Positions 56,153 through 64,000 of a stretch of 64,000 nt of DNA are shown here, piece after piece. A program made the translations under genes and the position numbers. A model generated the notes under the pieces. That model did not search any database, was not told where the DNA came from, and worked only from the letters and a program-made list of their open reading frames with translations. Each line of letters opens with the position of its first letter. The stretch's first letter is position 1. The stretch is from Rhodococcus wratislaviensis (GTDB lineage: Bacteria > Actinomycetota > Actinomycetes > Mycobacteriales > Mycobacteriaceae). The stretch covers positions 186,001 to 250,000 of the forward strand of contig NZ_UAUI01000025.1 of the NCBI RefSeq assembly GCF_900455735.1, in the 5' to 3' direction.

Positions 56153-56817
56153 TTGGCCACATACCTGTCGAGTCGGGCTTCGAGCCGGCCCTGGACGGCC
56201 GACAGGAAGATGCAGATCACCCAGTAGTACAGCGCGGCGACGCTGTAGAGCGCGAAGAAGTCGAACGTCGGTGCGGCGGCGAGCTGGGCGACGCGCAGCA
56301 GTTCGGTCACCAGGATCGTCGATGCCAGCGAGGTGTCCTTCACCAGCGAGATCAGTGTGTTCGACAGCGGCGGCACCGCGACCCGTGCGGCCTGCGGCAG
56401 GACGATCCGCTGCAATGTGGTGGTGTACCCCATCCCGATGGTCTGCGCTGCTTCCCACTGCCCCTTGGGGATCGACAGGATCGCCGACCGGATCACCTCG
56501 GCGGCGTACCCGCCGACATTGAGGCTGAACGCGATCACGGCCGCCGGGAAGGGGTCGAGAACCACGCCGAACTGGGGCAGCGCGTAGAACACGATGAACA
56601 ACTGCACCAGGAGCGGCGTGCCGCGGATGATGGAGACGTAGAACCGGGCGATCACCGACAGCGGTCTGATCGACGAGATCCGGGCGAGCGCCACCAGCAA
56701 CGCGATGACGAGCCCGATGCTGAAGCTGATGATCGTCAACGGAATCGTCATGGTGACCGTGGCCTTCAGCATCGGCCACAGGTTGTCCAGAATCAGCTGG
56801 ACTGTTGCGTCGTCCAC
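56149..56817 (-). CDS. Amino-acid ABC transporter permease (cystine-type)
   Basis: This 222-residue His/Glu/Gln-type permease has about five membrane helices and the EAA loop as GGYAAEVIRSAILSIPKGQWEAAQTIGMGYTTTLQRIVLPQAARVAVPPLSN. It pairs with the ATPase whose start it overlaps and follows the binding protein by 10 bp. A single permease gene implies a homodimeric pore, as in TcyL-like systems. Confidence 0.9.
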   Translation of the reverse strand: MDDATVQLILDNLWPMLKATVTMTIPLTIISFSIGLVIALLVALARISSIRPLSVIARFYVSIIRGTPLLVQLFIVFYALPQFGVVLDPFPAAVIAFSLNVGGYAAEVIRSAILSIPKGQWEAAQTIGMGYTTTLQRIVLPQAARVAVPPLSNTLISLVKDTSLASTILVTELLRVAQLAAAPTFDFFALYSVAALYYWVICIFLSAVQGRLEARLDRYVAK

Positions 56818-56827
56818 AGGCAGGCTC

Positions 56828-57616
56828 TCAGTTGGTCGGTGCCGAGACGTCGGTGCCGAAGTACTTCTGCGAGATCTGGGCGAGGGTTCCGTCGGCGCGC
56901 AGTTCGTCCAGGGCCTTGTCGATGTCGGGCATCAGACCGCTGTCCTTGCGGGCGGCGAACGCCTGCTCGCTCGTGTCACCGGTCTCGGCGGCTACCTTCA
57001 CACCGGTGTCGCTCGTCTGCTTCTGGTATTCGGCGACGGCCAGATTGTCGTTGACGGTGGCATCGACGCGGCCGTCCTTGAGCAGCGTGATGGCCTGCAC
57101 GAAGCCCTCGACGGATTCGACGTTCGCACCCGCGTCCCTGGCGACCTGCGCCCAGTTACTGGTCGCCGACTGCGCCGTCGTCTTGCCGTTCAGGTCGGCG
57201 AGCGAGGTGATCGAGTTGTCGTCGGCGCGGGTGACGATCACACCCTCGGAGTAGGTGTACGGCGTCGACAGGTCGTACTTCTGGGTGCGTTCGTCGTTGA
57301 CGGTCACCTGGTTGGCGACGAGGTCGTAGCGTTTCGCTTCGAGGCCCGCGAAGATCGAGTCCCACGGTGTCTGCGTGAACTCGACGGAGACACCGAGCTT
57401 GTCACCGACCGCGCGGATGACATCCACGTCGTACCCGGTGAGCTGACCGTCGGGACCCTGGTAGCTGAACGGTGTGTACGTGCCCTCGGTGCCGACCTTC
57501 AGGACCCCGGCCTCGCGAACCTGGTCGATGACCGGCCCCGAGTCGGAGTTCCCACACCCCGCCAGCGACAGCGCGGTCAGGACGGTGATCAGGACGGCCG
57601 GAAGTGTGCGTCGCAC
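56828..57616 (-). CDS. Cystine-type ABC transporter substrate-binding lipoprotein
   Basis: This 262-residue lipoprotein has lipobox SLAGC with lipidated Cys21 and a periplasmic-binding fold: VLKVGTEGTYTPFSYQGPDGQLTGYDVDVIRAVGDKLG, PWDSIFAGLEAKRYDLVANQVTVNDERTQKYDLSTPYTYS. These segments resemble FliY/TcyJ cystine-binding proteins strongly, so L-cystine is the best substrate guess. It is the first gene of the importer operon and is divergent from a SulP transporter gene, with about 100 bp between them. Confidence 0.88.
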   Translation of the reverse strand: MRRTLPAVLITVLTALSLAGCGNSDSGPVIDQVREAGVLKVGTEGTYTPFSYQGPDGQLTGYDVDVIRAVGDKLGVSVEFTQTPWDSIFAGLEAKRYDLVANQVTVNDERTQKYDLSTPYTYSEGVIVTRADDNSITSLADLNGKTTAQSATSNWAQVARDAGANVESVEGFVQAITLLKDGRVDATVNDNLAVAEYQKQTSDTGVKVAAETGDTSEQAFAARKDSGLMPDIDKALDELRADGTLAQISQKYFGTDVSAPTN

Positions 57617-57714
57617 GGGGTTCCTCCTCTGTCGGCGGATCAGCTAACCGTACTGGTCGAACGCTACCCGGATAGGATCTTCCGGGTCCCCTCAGGAAGA
57701 AGGATTGTCGCGTC

Positions 57715-59178
57715 GTGCCCTCTCTCGCTCTCCGACGGCCGGTGTGGCTGCATCCGACGGTGTTTCGTATCGAGTCGTTGTCCGCGCTCGTCGTGGCGAT
57801 GGCGCTCATCCCGGAGGCGTTGTCGTTCTCCATCATCGTGGGTGTCGATCCGCGGGTGGGGCTGTTCACCGCCGCGATCATGGCGATGACCATCGCGTTC
57901 ACCGGTGGCCGTCCCGCGATGATCTCCGCGGCCACCGGTTCGGTGTCGCTGGTGCTGGCCCCGCTCATGGCATCACACGGATTGCAGTACCTCATTGCTG
58001 CCGTCTTCCTCGGCGGTGCGATGCAGATCCTCCTCGCCGTCCTCGGGGTGGCGCGGCTCATGCGGTTCCTGCCTCGCAGCGTGATGGTCGGGTTCTGCAA
58101 CGCGTTGGGAATCCTCATCTTCGTTCACCAGTTCCCGTATCTGACGAACGTTCCATGGGCGGTGTACGCGCTCCTCGCCGCCGGTCTGGCGCTGCTCGTG
58201 TGGATCCCGAAGCTGACCACGGCGGTGCCCGCCCCGCTGCTGGTGATCGTCGGTCTCACCGCGTTCACCGTCCTCGCTGGTGTCGCGGTGCCCACCGTCG
58301 GGGACCAGGGTGAACTGCCCGACGGACTGCCGACTCTGATCGGGCTGCCGGACGTTCCGCTCACGGTCGACACCCTGAAGATCATCGCCCCGTTCGCGCT
58401 GGCGATGGCCGTCGTCGGACTGCTCGAATCCTTGATGAGCGCCAAACTCGTGGACTCCGTCACCGACACACATTCGGACAAGACTCGGGAGTCGTGGGGC
58501 CAGGGCGTCGCGAACATCGTGACCGGACTCTTCGGCGGCATGGGCGGGTGCGCACTGATCGGGCAGACCATCATCAACGTCAAGACCGGTGGGGCGCGAA
58601 CCCGCTTGTCGACGTTCCTGTCCGGTGCGTTTCTGCTGATTCTCGTGGTCGGGCTCGGCGACGTGGTGGGGACCATTCCGATGGCCGCGCTCGTCGCCGT
58701 GATGGTGCTGGTGGCCGCCACGACCTTCGACTGGCACAGCGTCCGCACGCTCCGGCGGATGCCGCTGAGCGAGACGATGGTGATGCTCAGCACTGTGGCG
58801 GGCACCCTGGCCACCGACAATCTCGCGATCGGTGTGGGAGTCGGCGTGCTGGTGGCGATGGTTCTGTTCGCGCGCCGGGTGGCCCACATGGTGGACGTGC
58901 GCGGCGAACTCGACGGCGACGTCAAGACGTACCGGGTGAGCGGTCAGCTCTTCTTCGCCTCGTCCAACGACCTCGTGTTCTCGTTCGACTACGCCGACGA
59001 CCCCGGCCGCGTCGTGATCGATCTGTCGGGCGCCACCATCTGGGACGCGTCCACCGTGGCCGCGCTCGACGGCATCACCACCAAGTACGCGAGTCGCGGC
59101 ACCGACGTCACGGTGGAGGGCCTGAATCCGGTCAGCGAGGAGCGGTACCGCAGGCTGACCGGCCGCCTGGGCGACTAA
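57715..59178 (+). CDS. SulP-family anion transporter with STAS domain
   Basis: This 487-residue protein has about 10-12 membrane helices, the SulP core ALIPEALSFSIIVGVDPRVGLFTAAIMAMTIAFTGGRPAMISAATG, and a C-terminal STAS domain (about 400-487) with RVVIDLSGATIWDASTVAALDGI. SulP proteins carry sulfate, bicarbonate or other anions. The GTG start follows AGGAAGAAGGA. It lies next to a cystine-type importer in divergent orientation, which favours sulfate, but bicarbonate is equally possible by sequence. Shortness of the STAS linker is normal for bacterial forms. Confidence 0.88.
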   Translation: MPSLALRRPVWLHPTVFRIESLSALVVAMALIPEALSFSIIVGVDPRVGLFTAAIMAMTIAFTGGRPAMISAATGSVSLVLAPLMASHGLQYLIAAVFLGGAMQILLAVLGVARLMRFLPRSVMVGFCNALGILIFVHQFPYLTNVPWAVYALLAAGLALLVWIPKLTTAVPAPLLVIVGLTAFTVLAGVAVPTVGDQGELPDGLPTLIGLPDVPLTVDTLKIIAPFALAMAVVGLLESLMSAKLVDSVTDTHSDKTRESWGQGVANIVTGLFGGMGGCALIGQTIINVKTGGARTRLSTFLSGAFLLILVVGLGDVVGTIPMAALVAVMVLVAATTFDWHSVRTLRRMPLSETMVMLSTVAGTLATDNLAIGVGVGVLVAMVLFARRVAHMVDVRGELDGDVKTYRVSGQLFFASSNDLVFSFDYADDPGRVVIDLSGATIWDASTVAALDGITTKYASRGTDVTVEGLNPVSEERYRRLTGRLGD

Positions 59179-59945
59179 CCTGCGGTTTCCCGCAGGTACG
59201 CGAGGTCCTCGGCGAGTCCCTCCGCCGGCGTCTCGAGGACGACCGGCGCATCGGCGGTACGCACGACCTCGGCGAGCAGTTCTGGGTCGATGGTTCCGTC
59301 GGCGAGGTTGGCGTGCCGGTCGCGGGCCGAGTTGAACTCGTCACGGGAGTTGTTGAGGTGCACCAGGTCGATGCGTCCGGTGATGGCCTTGATGCGTTCG
59401 ACGACACCCACCAGCTCCTCACCGCCCGCCCATGCGTGACAGGTGTCGAGGCAGAATCCGGCACCGAAATCGCCGACCTCCTGCCACAGCCGGTCGATGG
59501 CGTCGAAGTGCCGTGCCATCGCGAAGTCGCCGCCTGCCGTGTTCTCGATGAGGATGGGGACCGGGAATCCACCCTTGTCGGCCTGGCGTTCGAAGAGTTT
59601 GCGCCAGTTGACGATCCCCGCGTTCACGTCCTCGCCGTCGCGCACGTGCCCGCCGTGGACCACCAGCCCGACCGCGCCGATGTCGGCGGCGGCCTGGGCC
59701 TGCTGCGCGACGGCGTTACGGGAGGGCATCCGGAGCCTGTTGTTGAGGCTGGCCACATTGATCACGTACGACGAGTGCACGACGACGTCGATCGGGCTGT
59801 TCCGGATCTCGTCGGTCCGCGGATGCGTCGGCGGTTTCTCCCACTTCTGCGGGTCCGTGAGGAACATCTGAATGACGTCGGCGCCGAGCCGTTCGCCGTA
59901 TCCGATCGGATCTTCGTCCTGGCGGACGTGTGCTCCTATGCGCAT
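59175..59945 (-). CDS. nfo: Endonuclease IV (AP endonuclease)
   Basis: This 256-residue TIM-barrel zinc enzyme cleaves DNA at abasic sites in base-excision repair. Conserved pieces include MRIGAHVRQDEDPIGYGERLGADVIQMFLTDPQKWEKP, VVHSSYVINVAS, VVHGGH, LIENTAGGDFAM, FCLDTCHAWAGG and VHLNNSRDEFNS, which carry the His, Glu and Asp metal ligands. The length fits the actinobacterial form (Rv0670). ATG 59945 gives the standard N-terminus. The stop overlaps the convergent SulP gene by 4 bp. Confidence 0.92.
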   Translation of the reverse strand: MRIGAHVRQDEDPIGYGERLGADVIQMFLTDPQKWEKPPTHPRTDEIRNSPIDVVVHSSYVINVASLNNRLRMPSRNAVAQQAQAAADIGAVGLVVHGGHVRDGEDVNAGIVNWRKLFERQADKGGFPVPILIENTAGGDFAMARHFDAIDRLWQEVGDFGAGFCLDTCHAWAGGEELVGVVERIKAITGRIDLVHLNNSRDEFNSARDRHANLADGTIDPELLAEVVRTADAPVVLETPAEGLAEDLAYLRETAG

Positions 59946-59998
59946 GTACTCAGGGTAGGGGGTGGGTGCGTCGACGCAGCTTGTGCTTGTCATCGCAG

Positions 59999-60106
59999 GC
60001 TTAAAGCTGGAGACGATCCCCTTTCTGCCTTTCTCGCACGTTAAGCTTGCACTGGCAGTCATAGGCATGGACTTCGGGACAGAATCGGCGCACACTGGCG
60101 TTAAGC
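59999..60106. promoter_or_regulatory. Repeated TTAAGC motifs, candidate HipB operators
   Basis: GCTTAAAGC (59999-60007), CGTTAAGC (60039-60046, continuing CTTGC) and CGTTAAGC (60099-60106) sit in the 200 bp between endonuclease IV and the HipB-like gene. The two identical copies are exactly 60 bp apart. HipB-type repressors bind several spaced sites before their operon, so these are candidate operators. Confidence 0.5.
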
Positions 60107-60145
60107 ATCCGTCGACAAGCATTGTCACCGATCAAGGAGGCTTCC

Positions 60146-60394
60146 ATGGCTACCCCACGCCGCCGCGAGCGAACGGAGACCGGCGGGATCGCCGACGGTT
60201 TCGTGGCGCGGCGACACCAGCTCGGGCTGACGCAGGCAGAGCTGGCCGACCTGGCCGGGGTGTCGAGGTCGAGCGTGCAGTCGATCGAATCGGGTCGGGG
60301 GACCGTTCAACTGGATCTCGTCGACGCCGTCGCGGACGCAATGGGGTGCCGTCTGGCGCTCGTCACCCGCTCGGGTGTCGAGGTGGCGTCCTGA
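60146..60394 (+). CDS. HipB-like XRE-family antitoxin/regulator
   Basis: This 82-residue protein is one helix-turn-helix: RRHQLGLTQAELADLAGVSRSSVQSIESGRGTVQLDLVDAVADAMGCRLAL, typical of HipB antitoxins. A perfect AAGGAGG sits 6 bp before ATG 60146. Its TGA overlaps the HipA-like ATG (TGATG), so both are made together. It should bind the upstream repeats and hold the kinase in a repressive complex. Confidence 0.88.
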   Translation: MATPRRRERTETGGIADGFVARRHQLGLTQAELADLAGVSRSSVQSIESGRGTVQLDLVDAVADAMGCRLALVTRSGVEVAS

Positions 60395-61629
60395 TGGTCG
60401 AGAACCTCAGCAACGTCGACCGGGCCGACGTCTACAAGGGTGAGCGCCTCGCGGGCAGTCTCGTGCGGGAGGGCGGTGACGTCGTTTTCCGCTACGACGC
60501 CGCGTACCTGCAGGACCCCGGCGCCCCGCAAGTCGCGTGGACGATTCCCACATCGTCGACCGACGTGCGCGCGAGCGGGGGCAGCGTCCCGCCGTTCTTC
60601 GCGGGTCTCCTTCCCGAAGGAATCCGGCTGCGGGGCGCGGTGGCAGCCACCAAGACGTCCGAGGACGATCACCTCACGATCCTGATGGCGGTCGGGGCCG
60701 ACACGATCGGCGACGTGCGCGTGCTGCCCGCGGGGGTACCGCCGCCCGAGACCGCACCGGTGTTCGACCCCGACGCGGTCGAACGCCAGGACCTGCGCGC
60801 GCTGTTCGAGCACATGTCGGGGCACGAGGCGGTGAAGCTGGACCCCACCTCGCTGCCCGGGGTGCAGGCAAAGGTGTCGGCTCAGATGTACTCGACGCCG
60901 ATCGCGACCGAGAAGGGTCCCGCCATCCTCAAACTCTCGCCACCGCAGGGGTATCCGCAGCTGGTCGAGAACGAGCATTTCTTCATGGGACTCGCCGCGC
61001 AGTGCGGGCTGCCCGTCGCCGACCACCAGCTGGTGCGCGACGGGAAAGGCAATGCCGGTCTGCTCGTCGCCCGTTTCGACCGGCGAGTCGATTCGTCCGG
61101 CCGCGTCATCCGCACACCCCAGGAGGATGCGTGCCAGGTGATGGGGATGTTCCCCGCCGCCAAGTACCGGCTGAAGACCGAGAACGTGATCACCGCACTC
61201 GCCGGCGTGTGTGAGCGCGGCGGCGGCTCGGCGCGGGTGGCCACCCTGGAACTACTTCGGCTGGTGGCCTACTCGTACGCGATCGGCAACGGTGACCTGC
61301 ACGGCAAGAACTTCTCGGTGCAGCTCGCCGAATCGGGGTTGTGGAGTGTCACACCCGCCTACGACCTGCTGTGCACCCAGCCATACCTCGGGTGGCGCGA
61401 CCCGATGGCGCTCGACTTCTACGGCAAGGCGAACAAGCTGAACCGCAGGCACTTCGTCGAATCCGGTGGCCGGCTCGGTGTCCCCGAACGCGCGGTCACC
61501 AGAATGCTCGACGGCGTCCGCAAGGGCATCCGCCGTGGCATCGAGGAGATCGAGACGATCGGCTTCACCGCCAAGGAGAATGCCCAGCTGCGCACGCTGA
61601 TGGAGCGGCGCTCGGACGAACTGGGCTGA
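60394..61629 (+). CDS. HipA-like serine/threonine kinase toxin
   Basis: This 411-residue protein has the N-terminal HipA coupling domain (residues about 10-110: ADVYKGERLAGSL, VPPFFAGLLPEGIRLRGAVAA), the G-loop LPGVQAKVS near 155, and the kinase core GNGDLHGKN with catalytic D301, followed by metal-binding D324 in PAYDLL. E. coli HipA phosphorylates glutamyl-tRNA synthetase and causes persistence. With its HipB partner directly upstream, this is a complete type II toxin-antitoxin-like pair. The real target is untested. Confidence 0.88.
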   Translation: MVENLSNVDRADVYKGERLAGSLVREGGDVVFRYDAAYLQDPGAPQVAWTIPTSSTDVRASGGSVPPFFAGLLPEGIRLRGAVAATKTSEDDHLTILMAVGADTIGDVRVLPAGVPPPETAPVFDPDAVERQDLRALFEHMSGHEAVKLDPTSLPGVQAKVSAQMYSTPIATEKGPAILKLSPPQGYPQLVENEHFFMGLAAQCGLPVADHQLVRDGKGNAGLLVARFDRRVDSSGRVIRTPQEDACQVMGMFPAAKYRLKTENVITALAGVCERGGGSARVATLELLRLVAYSYAIGNGDLHGKNFSVQLAESGLWSVTPAYDLLCTQPYLGWRDPMALDFYGKANKLNRRHFVESGGRLGVPERAVTRMLDGVRKGIRRGIEEIETIGFTAKENAQLRTLMERRSDELG

Positions 61630-61635
61630 GCCGGC

Positions 61636-62262
61636 TCACCACACCCGAAACGCGCTGTCCGAGAGCGTGAATCCGTGGCCCGCATCGCTGCGGCACGTGA
61701 CCCCGGACGTCTCGTCGACGAGGCACGTCAAGTCGTTCACCTCCAACGCGGTGCCGTACGACAGTGCGGGGGCGGCAGATCGATCGAGCGGGTAGTACCG
61801 GGGGTCGCCGGCGCTGGCGAACTGACCGGGGCGGCTACCGGCGACCTCGATCGCGTTGGGCGTCACCGGGGTGCCGGACGCGCCCGCGCCCGGCACCTTC
61901 GGCGCCGACGCCGGCATCGGCCCGTGACAGCCGGCGGTCGGGACGTCGCCGCCGGTGAGGATCGCGCAATGGAACTTGGTGCTCGGCGTCGTGAAGTAGT
62001 AGCTCCCCGCCGCGGTGCCCGCAAACGTCTGCGGGTTTGCCTGGGCCGGGGTGGTCGTGGTCGTCGTGGTGGTGGGGCTCGTGGTCGTGGTGGTTGTAGT
62101 GCGCGTCGTTGTGGTGGTCGTCTTCGGTGCGGTCGTCACCGCCGGGGTGGTCGCGGGCCCCGCGACGGCACCGGTCTCGGGGGATCCGTCGACCGAGCGA
62201 CCGCAACCAGCCACCACCAACGCCGTCGCGAACAGAAGCACCGCACGCACCGTGAAGGTCAT
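61636..62262 (-). CDS. Thr-rich lipoprotein of unknown function
   Basis: This 208-residue protein has a signal peptide ending in lipobox VVAGC (Cys20), then a long linker of threonines broken by a few residues (TTTTTTRTTTTTTT-like, residues about 48-72), then a compact domain of about 130 residues with four cysteines (FHCAILTGG, AGCHGP, LTCLVD, VTCRSD). The linker is a plausible O-glycosylated spacer and the domain probably has two disulfides. The opening resembles mycobacterial Lpp/Lpq lipoproteins. It is convergent with the HipA-like gene, with 6 bp between stops. No function is inferable. Confidence 0.78.
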   Translation of the reverse strand: MTFTVRAVLLFATALVVAGCGRSVDGSPETGAVAGPATTPAVTTAPKTTTTTTRTTTTTTTSPTTTTTTTTPAQANPQTFAGTAAGSYYFTTPSTKFHCAILTGGDVPTAGCHGPMPASAPKVPGAGASGTPVTPNAIEVAGSRPGQFASAGDPRYYPLDRSAAPALSYGTALEVNDLTCLVDETSGVTCRSDAGHGFTLSDSAFRVW

Positions 62263-62358
62263 GAGGGTGAGCCTAGAACCGCACCCCGCCTCGAGCGGTC
62301 GCGGCGCGTCGGACGAAATTCTGGGACAGTGGTGACCAGTGAACGGCCAGGAGGTCCG

Positions 62359-63534
62359 ATGTCGGAAAGCACCCAGTACGAGGAGCGGCGTGCACGCATC
62401 TCCCTGCAGGTCCGCCAATGGTGTGAACGATCCGCGATCACGGGCACGCACGCCCCGTTGTCGGACGCCGCTGCCGTGCTGATCGCCGCCGGACACCTCG
62501 ATTCGCCCACCCGGCAGGTACTCACCCACCGGCGTCGCGCCGGCCGCACCATCCCGTCGATCGGCGGCTTCGGGGCACTGCGTCTGCTGACGGACGAGTA
62601 CCACCAGGTGGTGCGCCGCGCCGACAGCCTCCGTTCCGGACCGGCGCAACTACTGTTCAAATACCGTGCCACCGAACTGGGCCGCAAGCTGCAGTCGTCT
62701 CGGTCTGCGGTCGTGATGTCGCCGGCGCACTACGGCAACGGTGTCCGGGCGATGCGCCGGGATCGGCGTGAGGGTGTCCATCTCGACCTCGACCAGCGTG
62801 AGGCGCTGTTCCGGGCGCTGCAACGCACACCGGCGCCGATCGCCGGCACCGCGCTCGAACGTGCAGGCAACTATGCCCGCGGCACCGCGGCGGAACGCCT
62901 CGGGCAGGCGGCCGAAAACACCCCGATGGCCGCGGTGGGCCGACGCGTCGCCGACGCCATCGGCAGGGGCGTCGATCTCGACAACGACAGATTCGCCGAC
63001 TCGTACGACACCCTGCTCTACCTGTCGGGGATGCTCTTCGACAGGATCGACGGTTCCGCAGTCTGGCATTCGGAGCACTTCGCGATCCAGCGATACCAAC
63101 TCGACCTCGCCGAAGAACTGACACAGATCGCCGTCGACACCGTGGCGCTGCGCGGAATCCGGACCGAACTCGACGAAGCGCTGCACGCCACCCATTCCGA
63201 CACGGCCCGTCAACAGATCGAGGCCCGGCAGAACGCGCTGAAACCGGTGTGGGATCAACTGGTCGACCGCGTCGCCGCACTCGCACGAATCGGCGACCTG
63301 CTGTCCCGAGCCGAGGTGCAACTGCGGTCCGTGCTGGCGGTCAACCGGGCGATGAGCCTCGACAGCCGCATCGACGAACTCATCTCACGTTCCGGCGACC
63401 GTGAGCTGTCGGCGGAGAACACCCATCACGTCGGCGATCAGTTCGGCGGGGTGGAGGAGCTGATGCTCACCTACCAGTCGGCGCTGTACGGAGACATCGC
63501 CGAACTCACATCCTGGTCGGGTGGGAACAAGTGA
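62359..63534 (+). CDS. Uncharacterised 391-residue alpha-helical protein
   Basis: This soluble, largely helical protein starts behind CAGGAGGTCC. It has a basic region around THRRRAGRTIPSIGGFGALRLL and a C-terminal half with long amphipathic helices (ELTQIAVDTVALRGIRTELDEALHATHSDTARQQIEARQNALKPVWDQLVDRVAALARIGDLL), probably coiled coils. I know no named family for it. It is coupled to the PPOX-type gene by GTGA overlap. ATG 62359 is chosen over a longer frame antisense to the Thr-rich lipoprotein. Confidence 0.75.
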   Translation: MSESTQYEERRARISLQVRQWCERSAITGTHAPLSDAAAVLIAAGHLDSPTRQVLTHRRRAGRTIPSIGGFGALRLLTDEYHQVVRRADSLRSGPAQLLFKYRATELGRKLQSSRSAVVMSPAHYGNGVRAMRRDRREGVHLDLDQREALFRALQRTPAPIAGTALERAGNYARGTAAERLGQAAENTPMAAVGRRVADAIGRGVDLDNDRFADSYDTLLYLSGMLFDRIDGSAVWHSEHFAIQRYQLDLAEELTQIAVDTVALRGIRTELDEALHATHSDTARQQIEARQNALKPVWDQLVDRVAALARIGDLLSRAEVQLRSVLAVNRAMSLDSRIDELISRSGDRELSAENTHHVGDQFGGVEELMLTYQSALYGDIAELTSWSGGNK

Positions 63535-63944
63535 CATTCACCGCGCTGGGAGACGAATCGTTCGTCTCCCTCACCACGTTCCGCCGGTCCGGGGAGCCCG
63601 TGTCGACGCCGGTCTGGATCGCGCGTGACGGCGACGCTCTCATCGTCACCACTCCGGAGGAAAGTGGAAAGGTGAAGCGGCTACGCAACAACGGGAGCGT
63701 CGAACTTCGCCCGTGCTCTCGGCGAGGAAGGGTGGACGCTGGGGTCGACCCGGTTGCCGCAGTGGCCGAGATCGTCACCGACGAGTCCATCAGCCGAAGG
63801 ATGGCCGACACGATCCGGGACGCGTACGGACTGGAATACCGGATCGTCATGTTCGTCGAACGCGTCCTCGCGCGTCGGCAGAAGCCACGTGTGCTGTTGC
63901 GGATCACCCCGGTGACCGAGAGGGTAACCCCCACCACCTCATGA
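63531..63944 (+). CDS. PPOX-class F420/FMN-dependent split-barrel protein
   Basis: This 137-residue flavin-type split beta-barrel has SFVSLTTFRRSGEPVSTPVWIARDGDALIVTTPEESGKVKRLRNNGSVELRPCSRRGRV. This is the opening of PPOX-class F420-dependent proteins, which reduce or oxidise small substrates. GTG 63531 overlaps the preceding uncharacterised gene. Its TGA abuts what may be the end of a minus-strand gene. Either F420 or FMN is possible. Confidence 0.82.
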   Translation: MTFTALGDESFVSLTTFRRSGEPVSTPVWIARDGDALIVTTPEESGKVKRLRNNGSVELRPCSRRGRVDAGVDPVAAVAEIVTDESISRRMADTIRDAYGLEYRIVMFVERVLARRQKPRVLLRITPVTERVTPTTS

Positions 63945-64000
63945 CGCGCGCAGATGCGCCGGGTCCGGGAGCGGCGGCGCGGCCGAGCGGTAGTGGTGCC
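63939..64000 (-). CDS. Possible C-terminal end of a minus-strand gene, truncated by the window
   Basis: One minus-strand frame reads HHYRSAAPPLPDPAHLRAS and ends at TGA 63941-63939, directly abutting the PPOX gene stop. Third codon positions are mostly G or C, as in real genes here, and tail-to-tail contact is common in this window. Only about 20 codons are visible, so family and reality are unproven. Confidence 0.3.
   Translation of the reverse strand, partial: HHYRSAAPPLPDPAHLRAS

Noticed and set aside
62030..62130. GTGGT/ACCAC-rich tandem-looking DNA
   Set aside because: It is the codon reflection of the Thr-rich linker in the lipoprotein. Units are irregular, with no spacers, so it is neither CRISPR nor a clean microsatellite.

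Overview
The window is chromosomal DNA from a high-GC, mycolic-acid-type actinobacterium, most likely Rhodococcus or a close relative. This is inferred from very high GC at third codon positions, frequent GTG starts, GTGA/ATGA-coupled operons, DUF3558 lipoproteins, Mce-associated-type proteins, many FadE/FadD-type lipid genes, an Rv1264-like adenylate cyclase, and the rpsL-rpsG-fusA-tuf operon. I saw no CRISPR array, tRNA, rRNA, insertion sequence or prophage.

Region 1 (1-12960) is redox and regulatory. It holds the 3' part of an FprB-type ferredoxin reductase, a quinone-oxidoreductase-like MDR protein, a MarR/DHA2-efflux pair, a luciferase-like monooxygenase with its own MarR, a pirin, a TetR/thioesterase/PLP-dehydratase operon on the minus strand, a pH-sensor-type adenylate cyclase, and a divergent TetR/flavin-monooxygenase pair separated by two copies of one palindrome. 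Region 2 (12950-18084) is mostly minus strand: aminopeptidase N, an RhtA/EamA exporter, an enoyl-CoA hydratase and an SDR. Region 3 (18126-28086) is a tightly coupled acyl-CoA catabolic operon: TIGR03084 protein, AtuA-like protein, acyl-CoA dehydrogenase, carboxyltransferase, biotin carboxylase, second acyl-CoA dehydrogenase, enoyl-CoA hydratase, then a TetR regulator. It resembles the mycobacterial accA2/accD2-fadE12/fadE13-echA7 locus and is preceded by a long dyad that is a good operator candidate.

Region 4 (28125-34009) has two DUF3558 lipoproteins and then the str operon with a recognisable promoter and a strong terminator after tuf. Region 5 (34021-36822) is a minus-strand Asp23/Gls24 envelope-stress operon, including a 59-residue membrane protein and an AmaP-like anchor. 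Region 6 (37012-40987) has two Mce-associated-like proteins, an HNH-like protein, and a probable heteromeric acyl-CoA dehydrogenase pair bracketed by two 46-bp hairpins whose stems covary.

Region 7 (41334-48556) is the most system-like part: five minus-strand genes, every junction a 4-nt overlap, encoding SWIM zinc-finger, DUF5691, MoxR AAA+ ATPase, DUF5682 and VWA proteins. This is a YehL-type MoxR/VWA/SWIM module of unknown cellular role. Region 8 (48685-64000) mixes small enzymes, a MarR/FadD acyl-CoA ligase operon, a patatin, a secreted lipase, a cystine-type ABC importer beside a SulP transporter, endonuclease IV, a HipB/HipA-like pair with repeated upstream motifs, a Thr-rich lipoprotein, and an uncharacterised 391-residue protein coupled to a PPOX-type flavoprotein. 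In M. tuberculosis endonuclease IV and the str operon both lie near rpoBC, which fits this arrangement.
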